Assembly (NCBI RefSeq): GCF_023516595.1
Contig: NZ_JAMGBG010000065.1
Coordinates: 62,001-126,000, forward strand
Direction: 5' to 3'
Source of the DNA: Streptomyces neyagawaensis
GTDB taxonomy: Bacteria; Actinomycetota; Actinomycetes; Streptomycetales; Streptomycetaceae
Length of the DNA: 64,000 bases
Below, in pieces: positions 1-9,636 of this stretch (position 1 is the first letter of the stretch; each line of letters begins with the position of its first letter). The notes under the pieces were generated by a model. That model ran no database searches and was not told the origin of the DNA. It worked only from the letters and a program-made list of their open reading frames with translations. The translations under genes and the position numbers were made by a program.

Positions 1-115
1 GCAGTGCCCGGAGCTGGGCGATGCGACTGTTGCGGGCGTGTTCGAGACGCTGCCGCGCGTCGTGCGCGGTCAGTCGTGCGGGACGGGAATCGGTCCGGGA
101 GGTGTCCAGGGGCAC
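1..115 (-). CDS. TraR/DksA-like zinc-finger protein, N-terminal part (runs off the window edge)
   Basis: A GTG at 115 is preceded on the minus strand by GGAAGGA at about 9 bases and opens a frame that stays open to base 1 (38 codons). The peptide contains LTAHDARQRLEHARNSRIAQ, a charged helix like the N-terminus of small Streptomyces TraR/DksA C4 zinc-finger proteins, which bind RNA polymerase. The zinc finger itself would lie outside the window, so the family call rests on the helix alone. It is transcribed away from the sensor kinase at 352. Confidence 0.5.
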   Translation of the reverse strand, partial: MPLDTSRTDSRPARLTAHDARQRLEHARNSRIAQLRAL

Positions 116-219
116 GGGAAGGGTCCTTCCGAAAGGGGGCCGGCGGCTCGGTCACCTTCGACTCTGCTCGTCCGCGCGCCGGGATCCCATCGGGCGCGGG
201 CTCCATTTCCCGGAATCGC

Positions 220-241
220 GGTACCCATGGGCATGGGTACC
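220..241. promoter_or_regulatory. 22-bp palindrome between divergent genes
   Basis: Perfect inverted repeat with 9-bp arms GGTACCCAT and ATGGGTACC separated by GGGC. It lies midway between the TraR-like start (115) and the sensor-kinase start (352), where an operator for divergent promoters would sit. No cognate regulator can be named from sequence. Confidence 0.5.
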
Positions 242-351
242 CGAAGACCTCCGATATGGATACCGTCCCCCCTCGCTTCCTCCTGCAATTCAAGGCAGAG
301 TGGGGGGAGAACGGTCACAATCACAGGCTTGGCGGAGGGAGGCGTTTCCCG

Positions 352-1332
352 GTGTCGCTGTTCTGGCGGATCTTCGGGCTCAACGCCCTGGTGCTGGGCA
401 CCGCCACGGCACTGCTGCTGTGGGCTCCGGTGACCGTCTCCGTACCGGTCCTGCTGACCGAGGCGTTCATCCTGGTGGGCGGCCTCGCCGTCATGCTCGT
501 CGCCAACGCCGCCCTGCTGCGTCTGGGCCTGGCCCCGCTGGACCGGCTGACCCGGCTGATGGCCACCGTCGACCTGCTGCGCCCCGGGCAGCGGCTCCCC
601 GTACCCGGCACCGGCGGCGAGGTGAGCGAGCTGATCAGCACGTTCAACGCCATGCTCGACCGGCTGGAGCACGAGCGCGCCACCTCCAGCGCGCGGGTCC
701 TGCTCGCCCAGGAGGCGGAACGCCGCCGTGTCGCCCAGGAACTGCACGACGAGGTCGGACAGAGCATGACCGCGATCCTGCTCGTGCTCAAACGGGCCGC
801 CGACGACGCCGACGAACCGCTCCGCGAGGAGCTGCGGCAGGCACAGGAGATCACCCGGGACAGCCTCGACGAGGTCCGGCGCCTGGTGCGCCGGTTGCGA
901 CCGGGCGTACTGGACGACCTCGGCCTGGTCAGCGCCCTCACCTCCCTCACTCAGGACTTCGCCACCCACACCGGTCTGCACGTCGTGCGCCGCTTCGACA
1001 CCGACCTGCCCGCCCTCGGCCCGGAGACCGAGCTCGTCCTGTACCGGGTGGCGCAGGAGAGCCTCACGAACGCGGCCCGCCACGCCGACGCCCACCGCGT
1101 CGATGTGAGCCTGCGCCGCGAGGGGGAAGCGGCCGTGCTGGAGATCACCGACGACGGCCGCGGCATCGAGGCCCCGTGCGAGGGCGCCGGTATCCGCGGC
1201 ATGCGCGAACGCGCCCTGCTCGCCGGGGCCGCCCTGCACCTCACCTCCACCCCCGGCACCGGAACCCGGATCCGCCTCACCACCCCGTCCCCAGAAAGCA
1301 GCGACCATGCCCGCTCCGGCCCCGCCGCCTGA
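352..1332 (+). CDS. NarL-type sensor histidine kinase
   Basis: Membrane histidine kinase of 326 aa that should phosphorylate the regulator encoded next to it. GTG 352 is chosen because GGAGGGAGG lies 9 bases upstream; the longer frame upstream has no ribosome site. Two N-terminal hydrophobic segments (about residues 5-24 and 30-58) are followed by a HAMP-like linker ending near residue 105. The HisKA_3 box has His132 in RRRVAQELHDEVGQ, and the ATPase shows the N box NAARHA and DDGRGI. There is almost no extracytoplasmic loop, so the signal is probably sensed in the membrane. The 3' end overlaps the response regulator by 26 bp. Confidence 0.93.
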   Translation: MSLFWRIFGLNALVLGTATALLLWAPVTVSVPVLLTEAFILVGGLAVMLVANAALLRLGLAPLDRLTRLMATVDLLRPGQRLPVPGTGGEVSELISTFNAMLDRLEHERATSSARVLLAQEAERRRVAQELHDEVGQSMTAILLVLKRAADDADEPLREELRQAQEITRDSLDEVRRLVRRLRPGVLDDLGLVSALTSLTQDFATHTGLHVVRRFDTDLPALGPETELVLYRVAQESLTNAARHADAHRVDVSLRREGEAAVLEITDDGRGIEAPCEGAGIRGMRERALLAGAALHLTSTPGTGTRIRLTTPSPESSDHARSGPAA

Positions 1333-2023
1333 CCCCGCCACTGCCCTGCCGCCCGAGGCCGCCGTGGCCTCGGTGACGCCGATCCGGATCCTGCTGGCCG
1401 ACGACCACGCCCTCGTCCGGCGTGGCGTACGCCTGATCCTGGAGCGGGAACCGGACCTGCGGGTCGTCGCGGAGGCCGGGGACGGTGCGGAGGCCGTCGA
1501 GGCGGCCCGCGGCCAGGACATCGACCTGGCCGTCCTGGACATCGCCATGCCACGGATGACCGGCCTGCAGGCGACCCGCGCGCTGGCCACGCTCAAGCCG
1601 GGCCTGCGCATCCTGATGCTCACCATGCACGACAACGAGCAGTACCTGTTCCAGGCCCTCAAGGCAGGTGCCGGCGGCTATGTGCTGAAGTCCGTCGCCG
1701 ACCGCGATCTGGTCGCCGCGTGCCGTGCCGCGATGCGCGACGAGCCGTTCCTCTACCCCGGCGCGGTCACCGCCCTGATCCGCACTTATCTCGACCGGGT
1801 CCGGCACGGCGAGGAGAACGCCGACAGCCTCCTCACGCCACGGGAGGAAGAGGTCCTCAAGCTCGTCGCCGAGGGCCACTCCTCCAAGGACATCGCCGAC
1901 ATCCTCGTCATCAGCATCAAGACGGTGCACCGCCACCGGGCCAACCTGCTGCAGAAGCTCGGCCTGCGCGACCGGCTGGAACTGACGCGGTACGCGATTC
2001 GCGCGGGACTCATCGAACCCTGA
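1307..2023 (+). CDS. NarL/LuxR-family response regulator
   Basis: Response regulator of 238 aa, partner of the overlapping kinase. The receiver domain begins at about residue 26 (IRILLADDHALVRRG), and the phosphoacceptor is Asp78 in LDIAMPRMTG. The C-terminal LuxR-type helix-turn-helix carries LTPREEEVLKLVAEGHSSKD. The ATG at 1307 lies inside the kinase gene with a weak AGAAAG site; a GTG near 1361 is an alternative that would remove a Pro/Ala-rich N-terminal tail. Its target is unknown. It is distinct from the DevR-like regulator at 47,855. Confidence 0.93.
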   Translation: MPAPAPPPDPATALPPEAAVASVTPIRILLADDHALVRRGVRLILEREPDLRVVAEAGDGAEAVEAARGQDIDLAVLDIAMPRMTGLQATRALATLKPGLRILMLTMHDNEQYLFQALKAGAGGYVLKSVADRDLVAACRAAMRDEPFLYPGAVTALIRTYLDRVRHGEENADSLLTPREEEVLKLVAEGHSSKDIADILVISIKTVHRHRANLLQKLGLRDRLELTRYAIRAGLIEP

Positions 2024-2122
2024 CCTCCGCCGTCCGGCACCCGCCCGGCCAGGGGAGTGCAGAGAGCGGCTTCCCCTCCCGACCTGTCACCCGACTCCGC
2101 CCCCCCCAGAAAGGGACGGCGC

Positions 2123-2626
2123 ATGCGCCAAGCACTCCGCGCCGTCCCGGCCGCCGGTCACCGGTTCGCCGCGGCCCTGGTGCTGCTCCTCGCCGTCCTG
2201 ACGACGGCGATGCCGACGCCTTCCTCGCTCACTGGGCTCACCTCGCTCACTGGGCTCACCCCGCTCACTGGGCTCACCCCGCTCACCGGGCTCACCCCGC
2301 TCACCCCGCTCACCAGGCTCAACACGCTCGCCGGGCCCACCTCGCTCTCCGTACCTTCCGCGCTCGCCACGCCTTCCGTACCCTCCGCGTCTCCCCGCGC
2401 GGACACCTCCTGTGCCGTCGACTGCGCGGTCCAAGTCCTGGCTCGGCAAGGACATTCCGGCGAGCGCCCCACACTCCCGGAACACCACGCCACCGACCCC
2501 CGCGATCCCGCCCTCCTCCCGGCCGAAGGGACGTACGCCCCCGCTACGTCCGCGTACCCGGCCGTTTCTCCCGGCCGGTCGGCCCACGACCGGGGCCGGG
2601 CGCCTCCGGCATCCACCGGCATCTGA
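2123..2626 (+). CDS. small exported protein with LTGLTP repeats
   Basis: Unrecognised 167-aa protein. ATG 2123 follows AAAGGGA at 8 bases. A basic N-terminus and hydrophobic stretch (residues about 12-30) form a signal peptide, followed by tandem LTGLTP hexapeptides, then a Thr/Ser/Pro-rich region with a Cys pair (CAVDC). It ends 72 bp before the SecDF gene on the same strand. Composition and repeats suggest a secreted or surface protein, possibly using the neighbouring SecDF; that link is inference from position only. Confidence 0.55.
   Translation: MRQALRAVPAAGHRFAAALVLLLAVLTTAMPTPSSLTGLTSLTGLTPLTGLTPLTGLTPLTPLTRLNTLAGPTSLSVPSALATPSVPSASPRADTSCAVDCAVQVLARQGHSGERPTLPEHHATDPRDPALLPAEGTYAPATSAYPAVSPGRSAHDRGRAPPASTGI
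2228..2337 (+). repeat. 18-bp in-frame tandem repeat
   Basis: Units close to CTCACTGGGCTCACCCCG encode LTGLTP. Four nearly intact copies are followed by degenerate ones (LTP, LTRLNT, LAGPTS). Because the unit is a multiple of three, copy-number change would alter protein length without a frameshift. Confidence 0.85.
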
Positions 2627-2698
2627 GCAACCCCCTTCCTTCCTCTTTCCGTCGCGGCCGCGCAACGGCTGCCGCGGCATGCCTGCCGGAGGCTTGTC

Positions 2699-4993
<2,295 letters not shown>

Positions 4994-5078
4994 CGGCCGA
5001 CGTGTCAGAACCGCGTGAGACGGCAACGAGGAGATCGATCCTCGGCAAACGGCCCTCTCATGGGGGAGGATGGCCGAC

Positions 5079-5414
5079 ATGACGATGTGAAGAGCACCTG
5101 ACGACAGGTATCGGTGGCGGAAGGTCGGAACCTGGGAGACGGTCCAGGACGGTGAGCGACGGATCTGCGCGGCCTGCGGAACACCCGTTCGCTCGTACCA
5201 GTACCGCTCCTACCCGCCCGAGTCCCCCATGTTCGAGCGCTGCGTAGGGCTGGCCTGGTGCCTCGGCTGCCGGGTCTACACAGGGGCGATGGTGCACGTC
5301 CCCAGAGAACGGGTCCTGATCGACGCCTTGGCGTCACTGCCTGGCGAGCAGCGGGAGCGCCTCAAACGGAGCGAGGTCAAACTGATCGCATTCCTGGCGA
5401 AGCAACCCCACTGA
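5079..5414 (+). pseudogene. small zinc-ribbon protein interrupted by an in-frame TGA
   Basis: From ATG 5079 (GGGGGAGG 9 bases upstream) the frame reads MTM, then TGA at 5088-5090, then stays open to 5414. The open part has coding-like composition and two zinc-ribbon knuckles, CAAC (from 5166) and CLGC. The next start codon, ATG 5229, would delete the first knuckle, and no ATG, GTG, TTG or CTG occurs in frame between 5091 and 5228. The simplest reading is a CGA-to-TGA nonsense change near codon 4; readthrough or sequence error are alternatives. Function unknown. Confidence 0.6.
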
Positions 5415-5478
5415 CGAGGCGCTCACCCACTCCGAGAAGAGGTTACGACGACCGATTCGCACAGTCTGGCGTCCGGGC

Positions 5479-6117
5479 TCAGACCGCGGCATTCCTCTGC
5501 GGCCCGGACGCCCAGGCGAGGATGTGGGGAACCGCTTCGCGCAGAGTGACGAAGTGGCGATGAACGCCCTCCACCGCGGCGGCGGCGTTCACGCCCCACA
5601 CCGTCATCCCGGCGCGCAGCCCGGACCGCACTCCGGACGGGGCGTCCTCGATGACCAGGCAGTCCGCGGGCTGGGCGCCCAGCCGTGCGGCGGCCCGCAG
5701 ATAGGGCACGGGAGAGGGCTTGCCCTCTGCCACGGCGGCCGCGTCCACGATCACGTCCGGCACGGGCAGGCCCGTGCGCGCGAAACGACCGCGCACCCGG
5801 TGCTCGTAGTTCGAGGTCACCAACGCCCAGGCCCCCGGCGGCAGACCGTGCAGCAACTCCGACGCGCCTTGGAAGGCCGCGTAGACGCCGGACCGTACGT
5901 CGTCGTCCTCCAACTCGTGCAGCAGGGCCAGACACTCGCTCGGCTCACGGCCGGCGGCGACCTGGGCGAACGTCTCCATCGGCCGCGTCCGCAGAGCCAC
6001 CCGGTAGACCTCGTCGGCATCCAGCCCGTAACGCGCCGCCCAGGTCTCCCAGACCCGGCGCTGGTTGCTCACCGCGTCGATCAACGTGCCGTCGACATCG
6101 AACAGGACGACCTTCAT
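5479..6117 (-). CDS. HAD-superfamily phosphatase (phosphoglycolate phosphatase/beta-phosphoglucomutase type)
   Basis: Soluble 212-aa HAD hydrolase. Motif I is DVDGTLID at the N-terminus (nucleophile Asp8), motif II is VTSNYEHR (Thr), motif III is Lys in EGKPSPVPYL, and motif IV is VIEDAPSGVRSG. An alpha-helical cap lies between motifs I and II. Substrate cannot be inferred, although sugar-phosphate phosphatases are typical for this cap type. ATG 6117 starts exactly at motif I; a GTG ten codons upstream is possible. Confidence 0.88.
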   Translation of the reverse strand: MKVVLFDVDGTLIDAVSNQRRVWETWAARYGLDADEVYRVALRTRPMETFAQVAAGREPSECLALLHELEDDDVRSGVYAAFQGASELLHGLPPGAWALVTSNYEHRVRGRFARTGLPVPDVIVDAAAVAEGKPSPVPYLRAAARLGAQPADCLVIEDAPSGVRSGLRAGMTVWGVNAAAAVEGVHRHFVTLREAVPHILAWASGPQRNAAV

Positions 6118-6255
6118 GCGGCCCGGCCGCCCGGCTTCACTGATCACGTGTCGATCATGACAGGTGCAGCCGAAGGCGGTGCGGACGATGAAGGTGGCGA
6201 TCTTGGGCAGACGGTGGGGAGTGATCATTCCCATCGATCCTGAGGGGGGCTTGGC

Positions 6256-7089
6256 GTGACCGTACCCGCGCGTCGAACACTGCCCATGCGTCGAACGCTG
6301 CCCGAGCGTCAGCCACTGCGCATGCGAACTCTGCCGGTGCGTCGGACACTTGGTACACGAACCCTGCCCCGACGCCGCACATCGGCCGCGCACCGCCGAC
6401 ATCGGTTCGACCTTCGCTCGACCGCCTTGTTCTTCGTCATCCTGGCTGTGCTGCTCAGTGTTCTCGGCTGGGTGGCCCGCATGGTGGCCGGCGCCGTCGA
6501 GAGGCGTCCCGGCTGGGTGTTGGTGCTGGTCGTCCTAGGTGTCGCCGCCCTCGTGGGCCTGCGGCGCCGCCTGTACGTGGTGAGGGCGGCGCGCCGGGCC
6601 GCGGCGGCGCTCGACGAGGCGGCGAGGGAGGCGGCCGAGGAACTGGACATCGACCTGATCCCCCGTCAGCGTCCAGCCGTCGTCGAAGTCGACCCCTGCT
6701 ACGAGTCCCTGACACCGGAGGAGTTCGAGGAGGCGATCGCCGCCCTCTGTGAGCGCGACGGTTGCTCGGGCGTCGAAGTGGTGGGCGGGGCGGGCGACTT
6801 GGGTGCCGACGTCGTGGCGGTGACGCCGGACGGGCGCCGGGTCGTCATCCAGTGCAAGCACTACTGCGAAGCGAACCGCGTCGGCTCCCAGGACCTCCAG
6901 CGCTTCGGCGGCACCTGCTTCACGGTCCACGAGGCAGACGTGGCCGTACTGGTCACCACCAGCGACTTCACGGCGCCGGCGGCGGAGTACGCCGACCAGT
7001 GCGGAATCGTGTGCGTGGACGGGGAGAAGCTCAGGAGCTGGACGGACGGCACCGGACCGTGTCCTTGGGAGGCACTCCCGGAGAGGTGA
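6256..7089 (+). CDS. membrane-anchored Mrr-like restriction endonuclease domain protein
   Basis: 277-aa protein. GTG 6256 follows GAGGGGGG at 6 bases. The N-terminus (1-50) is very basic with repeated TLPxRRTLP-like units, followed by two hydrophobic segments (about 56-78 and 84-100). The C-terminal half is an Mrr-type PD-(D/E)xK nuclease fold: LTPEEFEEAIAALCERDG, then the catalytic core Asp in GDLGADVVAV and IQCKHY (QxK). Membrane-bound Mrr-like proteins occur widely in actinobacteria and are usually predicted to act on foreign or modified DNA. No methyltransferase gene is nearby. Confidence 0.82.
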   Translation: MTVPARRTLPMRRTLPERQPLRMRTLPVRRTLGTRTLPRRRTSAAHRRHRFDLRSTALFFVILAVLLSVLGWVARMVAGAVERRPGWVLVLVVLGVAALVGLRRRLYVVRAARRAAAALDEAAREAAEELDIDLIPRQRPAVVEVDPCYESLTPEEFEEAIAALCERDGCSGVEVVGGAGDLGADVVAVTPDGRRVVIQCKHYCEANRVGSQDLQRFGGTCFTVHEADVAVLVTTSDFTAPAAEYADQCGIVCVDGEKLRSWTDGTGPCPWEALPER

Positions 7090-7114
7090 AGTCAGCCGGT
7101 GCCGGAGTGCCCGG

Positions 7115-7342
7115 TCAGGCGCAGCGAGTAGCCCTGGGTGACTGATTCGTGCGTGTCGTGGGTGTTGGCCGCGGCCTCCGCTTCCGGCCGCTCAGTCGGC
7201 GCCACCAGGGCTGCGGGTCGTCCGGCACCACTGGGGCGCCCGGCAGTGCCGAAAAGGCGCCGACCTGCTCGTGCCAGCCGCGGAACACGCCTCGGAACAT
7301 CTGATGGGGCTCGTGCGGTAGGGGGCCTCGAGAAGTGGCCAC
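7115..7342 (-). CDS. small hypothetical protein
   Basis: 75-codon frame starting at GTG 7342 with GAGGGAG 7 bases upstream. The N-terminal part (GPLPHEPHQMFRGVFRGWHE) is amphipathic and the C-terminus is strongly basic. The ribosome site and the palindrome 27 bp upstream argue that it is real, but no family is recognised. Confidence 0.4.
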   Translation of the reverse strand: MATSRGPLPHEPHQMFRGVFRGWHEQVGAFSALPGAPVVPDDPQPWWRRLSGRKRRPRPTPTTRTNQSPRATRCA

Positions 7343-7368
7343 TGTGCTCTCCCTCGCTTGGTCCGTTA

Positions 7369-7390
7369 CCGTTAACGTGAACGCTAACGG
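7369..7390. promoter_or_regulatory. operator-like inverted repeat CCGTTA-N10-TAACGG
   Basis: An AT-richer patch with arms CCGTTA and TAACGG enclosing CGTTAACG. It lies 27 bp upstream of the small minus-strand gene and 171 bp upstream of the LacI-family gene. Such palindromes are typical of LacI-family operators, so the neighbouring regulator is a candidate ligand. Confidence 0.45.
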
Positions 7391-7561
7391 GATACTCGCT
7401 CAGAGAACGGATTCCGTCAACGCCCACCTGGCGAACGGGCGCACGGTCCGCTGGTGGTCTTCTGGCGCTGGCTCTCGTGGCAGTACCGTGCGGCGGTGCC
7501 GACCCGGCAGAAGGGTGAACCTGATTGACTGGGACACCAGGTGGCACAGGAACAGAAGTGA

Positions 7562-8599
7562 GTGGGCAGCGTGGCCGGACGGCGGGAAACGGAAGAGCAG
7601 CGGACGCAGGGTGCGCGCGCCGTCAAGCGCGTCACGCTCCGCGACGTCGCTCGGGTGGCGGGCGTGTCTCACCAGACCGTCTCCCGGGCGATCAACGGCA
7701 AGGGTGAGATCGATCCGGGGACCCAGCAACGCGTGCTCGACGTCGCGAGGCAGTTGCGGTACCGGCCCAGCCGGTTCGGCCGGGGGCTGGTCCGCCCGGA
7801 CGTCGTATCCGTCGGGCTCATCGTCCCCGACGTGGTCAACCCCTTCTTCCCGGAGTTTGTGGCGGGAGTGATCGCCGCCGCGGACGAACGGGACTGGCAG
7901 GTGCTCGTGGCCAGTACCGAGAACGACCGGTCCCGGGAACTGGCCCTGGTCCGCTCACTCGGCCAACAGGTCGACGCTCTGGTCGGCTACATCAGCCATC
8001 CCGACGCGCAACTCGAACCGTATGTGGGCTCCGTCCCGCTGGTTCTGGTCGACCGTGGACTGGACTCGTCGCAGCACGCGTTGGTCCACATCGACACCGC
8101 TGCCGGAATCCGGGCCGGAATGCAACACCTCGTCGACCGGGGTCACCGCCGGATCGGCATGATCGACTGCGAGTGCGTGACCGCCCCGACGCTCCGGCGT
8201 CGCACCTTCCTCGACGTCGTCGGCGAACACGCGCTGCCCGTCGACGAGGACTGGATCGTCGTGGGGGAGCAGTCCCCGGACGGGGGCGCCGCCGCGTTCG
8301 AGTCGCTGCGTGCCGCGCGCCCGGAACTCACCGCCGTGGTCGCCTTCAACGACCTCGTCGCGATCGGCGCGCTCCGGGCCGCCCGCCGACTCGGCGTTCA
8401 AGTACCGGACGACTGTGCCCTCGTCGGCTACGACGGGCTCAGCGTCGTCGATCTGGTCGACCCGCCACTGACCACCCTCCACCTCGACAAGCGACGGCTG
8501 GGCGAACTCGCCGTCCACCAGGTCGACCGGCTCCTCGCAGGTGAACAGCCGCCCCCTATCGTCCTGACGCCGAGCCTGCGGGTGCGCGGCACGACGTGA
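7562..8599 (+). CDS. LacI-family transcriptional regulator
   Basis: 345-aa repressor-type regulator. The helix-turn-helix is near residues 24-45 (TLRDVARVAGVSHQTVSRAI) with the hinge LRYRPSRFGRGLV, then a periplasmic-binding-protein-like effector domain beginning VGLIVPDVVNPFFPEF and ending with the LacI-typical DPPLTTLHLDKRRLGELAV. The effector is probably a sugar but cannot be specified, since no sugar-uptake or glycosidase genes are adjacent. GTG 7562 is used; GTG 7571 three codons later is equally possible because no clear ribosome site separates them. Confidence 0.9.
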   Translation: MGSVAGRRETEEQRTQGARAVKRVTLRDVARVAGVSHQTVSRAINGKGEIDPGTQQRVLDVARQLRYRPSRFGRGLVRPDVVSVGLIVPDVVNPFFPEFVAGVIAAADERDWQVLVASTENDRSRELALVRSLGQQVDALVGYISHPDAQLEPYVGSVPLVLVDRGLDSSQHALVHIDTAAGIRAGMQHLVDRGHRRIGMIDCECVTAPTLRRRTFLDVVGEHALPVDEDWIVVGEQSPDGGAAAFESLRAARPELTAVVAFNDLVAIGALRAARRLGVQVPDDCALVGYDGLSVVDLVDPPLTTLHLDKRRLGELAVHQVDRLLAGEQPPPIVLTPSLRVRGTT

Positions 8600-8921
8600 C
8601 CCGCTCACCGCACGGCGTCTCCGATGGCCGCGACCACATCGGGCACATCCGGGTCAGGGCCGGAACCCCAGCGTGTGGACGGCCAGCGTGTGGACGACCA
8701 GGACGGCACAGAGCGTCAACTGCACCGCTCCGATGAACCGGTGCCCGATCCGCGGCAGCGCGACGGTCGTCGAGCTCGGACGGAGAGCATGATGACGACC
8801 TCCCCGGACGACAGTCAGGCCGAGTGCCGCTCCAGATTGACGGATTCACCCTCACCGCCACCGGGAAGTGACCTTCAGAATGTCATGAGCACGACTACCT
8901 TCCCCCACAAGGAGGTCGAAC
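8600..8921. other. 322-bp gap with a possible decayed minus-strand membrane-protein gene
   Basis: No intact gene. On the minus strand a GGGGAGG site sits 8 bases before ATG 8791, but that frame stops after 24 codons. A neighbouring frame (about 8760-8660) reads like a small membrane protein (LPRIGHRFIGAVQLTLCAVL), and a third frame then reads DPDVPDVVAAIGDAVR to a stop at about 8603. This could be one small gene broken by frameshifts, or chance in GC-rich DNA. The plus strand carries the snapalysin promoter region. Confidence 0.3.
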
Positions 8922-9485
8922 ATGCACATCCGTACGCTGACCGGCGGCTTGGCCGCCGCCGTCGTGGTGTCCCTGTCCCTCACGGGCGGCCAGGCCGTGG
9001 CCGCTCCCCCCGCCGTGGCGGACGTCCCCGCCGCCGCCCGTGTCCTCACCTACGACGCCAGCGGCTCCGCCGAGTTCAGGAGCGTGGTGGACCGGGGCGC
9101 GGCGATCTGGAACGAGAGCGTCGACGCCGTCGAACTGCGGCCGGCCGCCACCGGGCAACGCGCGAACATCCGGGTCGTCGCGGACAACGGCTGGCCACGC
9201 GCCCTCACCACCTCCCTCGGCAACGGAACCGTCTACATGGGACGCCAGGCCGTCGACCAGGGCTACAACACCATTCGCATAGCCGCCCATGAACTGGGGC
9301 ACATCCTGGGCCTCCCCGACCGCAAGCCCGGACCGTGCTCCAGCCTGATGTCCGGGTCCAGCGCGGGCACCGCCTGTACGAACCCGAATCCGAACGCCGC
9401 GGAGAAGGCGGAGGTCGAGGGCAACTTCGGCGGCGCGCTCGTCGGACCGGCCCCGGCGGTGCGGGCAGGGGTCACCGTGGACTGA
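8922..9485 (+). CDS. snpA: snapalysin-type secreted metalloprotease
   Basis: 187-aa secreted M7-family zinc protease of Streptomyces. A signal peptide (about residues 1-28, ending AVA-APP) precedes a short catalytic domain with the extended zinc motif HELGHILGLPD (His123, His127, Asp133). Two cysteines (CSSLMSG and TACTN) fit the conserved disulfide. ATG 8922 follows GGAGG at 8 bases. snpA genes are often paired with a divergent LysR activator; none is present here, so regulation may be distant. Confidence 0.9.
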   Translation: MHIRTLTGGLAAAVVVSLSLTGGQAVAAPPAVADVPAAARVLTYDASGSAEFRSVVDRGAAIWNESVDAVELRPAATGQRANIRVVADNGWPRALTTSLGNGTVYMGRQAVDQGYNTIRIAAHELGHILGLPDRKPGPCSSLMSGSSAGTACTNPNPNAAEKAEVEGNFGGALVGPAPAVRAGVTVD

Positions 9486-9566
9486 CGCCCGCCCCACCAT
9501 CGGGACAGCGCCGGTGGCCCGCTGTCCCCGCACACGGGTGACCACGAGCGCCAACGAACCCGCAGT

Positions 9567-9601
9567 CGTACGCCCGCCGGATCCCATGCGGCGGGCGTAC
9601 G
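9567..9601. terminator. bidirectional hairpin after snpA
   Basis: Perfect 13-bp stem (CGTACGCCCGCCG / CGGCGGGCGTACG) with a 9-nt loop, between the snapalysin stop and the stop of the convergent pseudogene. Confidence 0.85.
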
Positions 9602-9636
9602 CGCTCCCGCCGCACCTCCTCACGACGAAACCCCCG

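Noticed and set aside
70..1662. 530-codon minus-strand frame opposite the sensor kinase
   Set aside because: Its sequence is the low-complexity Gly/Arg/Ala type seen antisense to high-GC genes, while the plus strand has full kinase motifs and a ribosome site. Its terminal VPHD resembles USP ends only by chance.
5088..5090. Selenocysteine codon in the zinc-ribbon gene
   Set aside because: The TGA is the fourth codon, no Cys or Sec is expected there, and no SECIS-like hairpin is evident just downstream.
8603..8791. Intact small membrane-protein gene opposite the snapalysin upstream region
   Set aside because: Attractive segments exist in three different frames but no single frame joins a start to them; noted only as a possible decayed gene.
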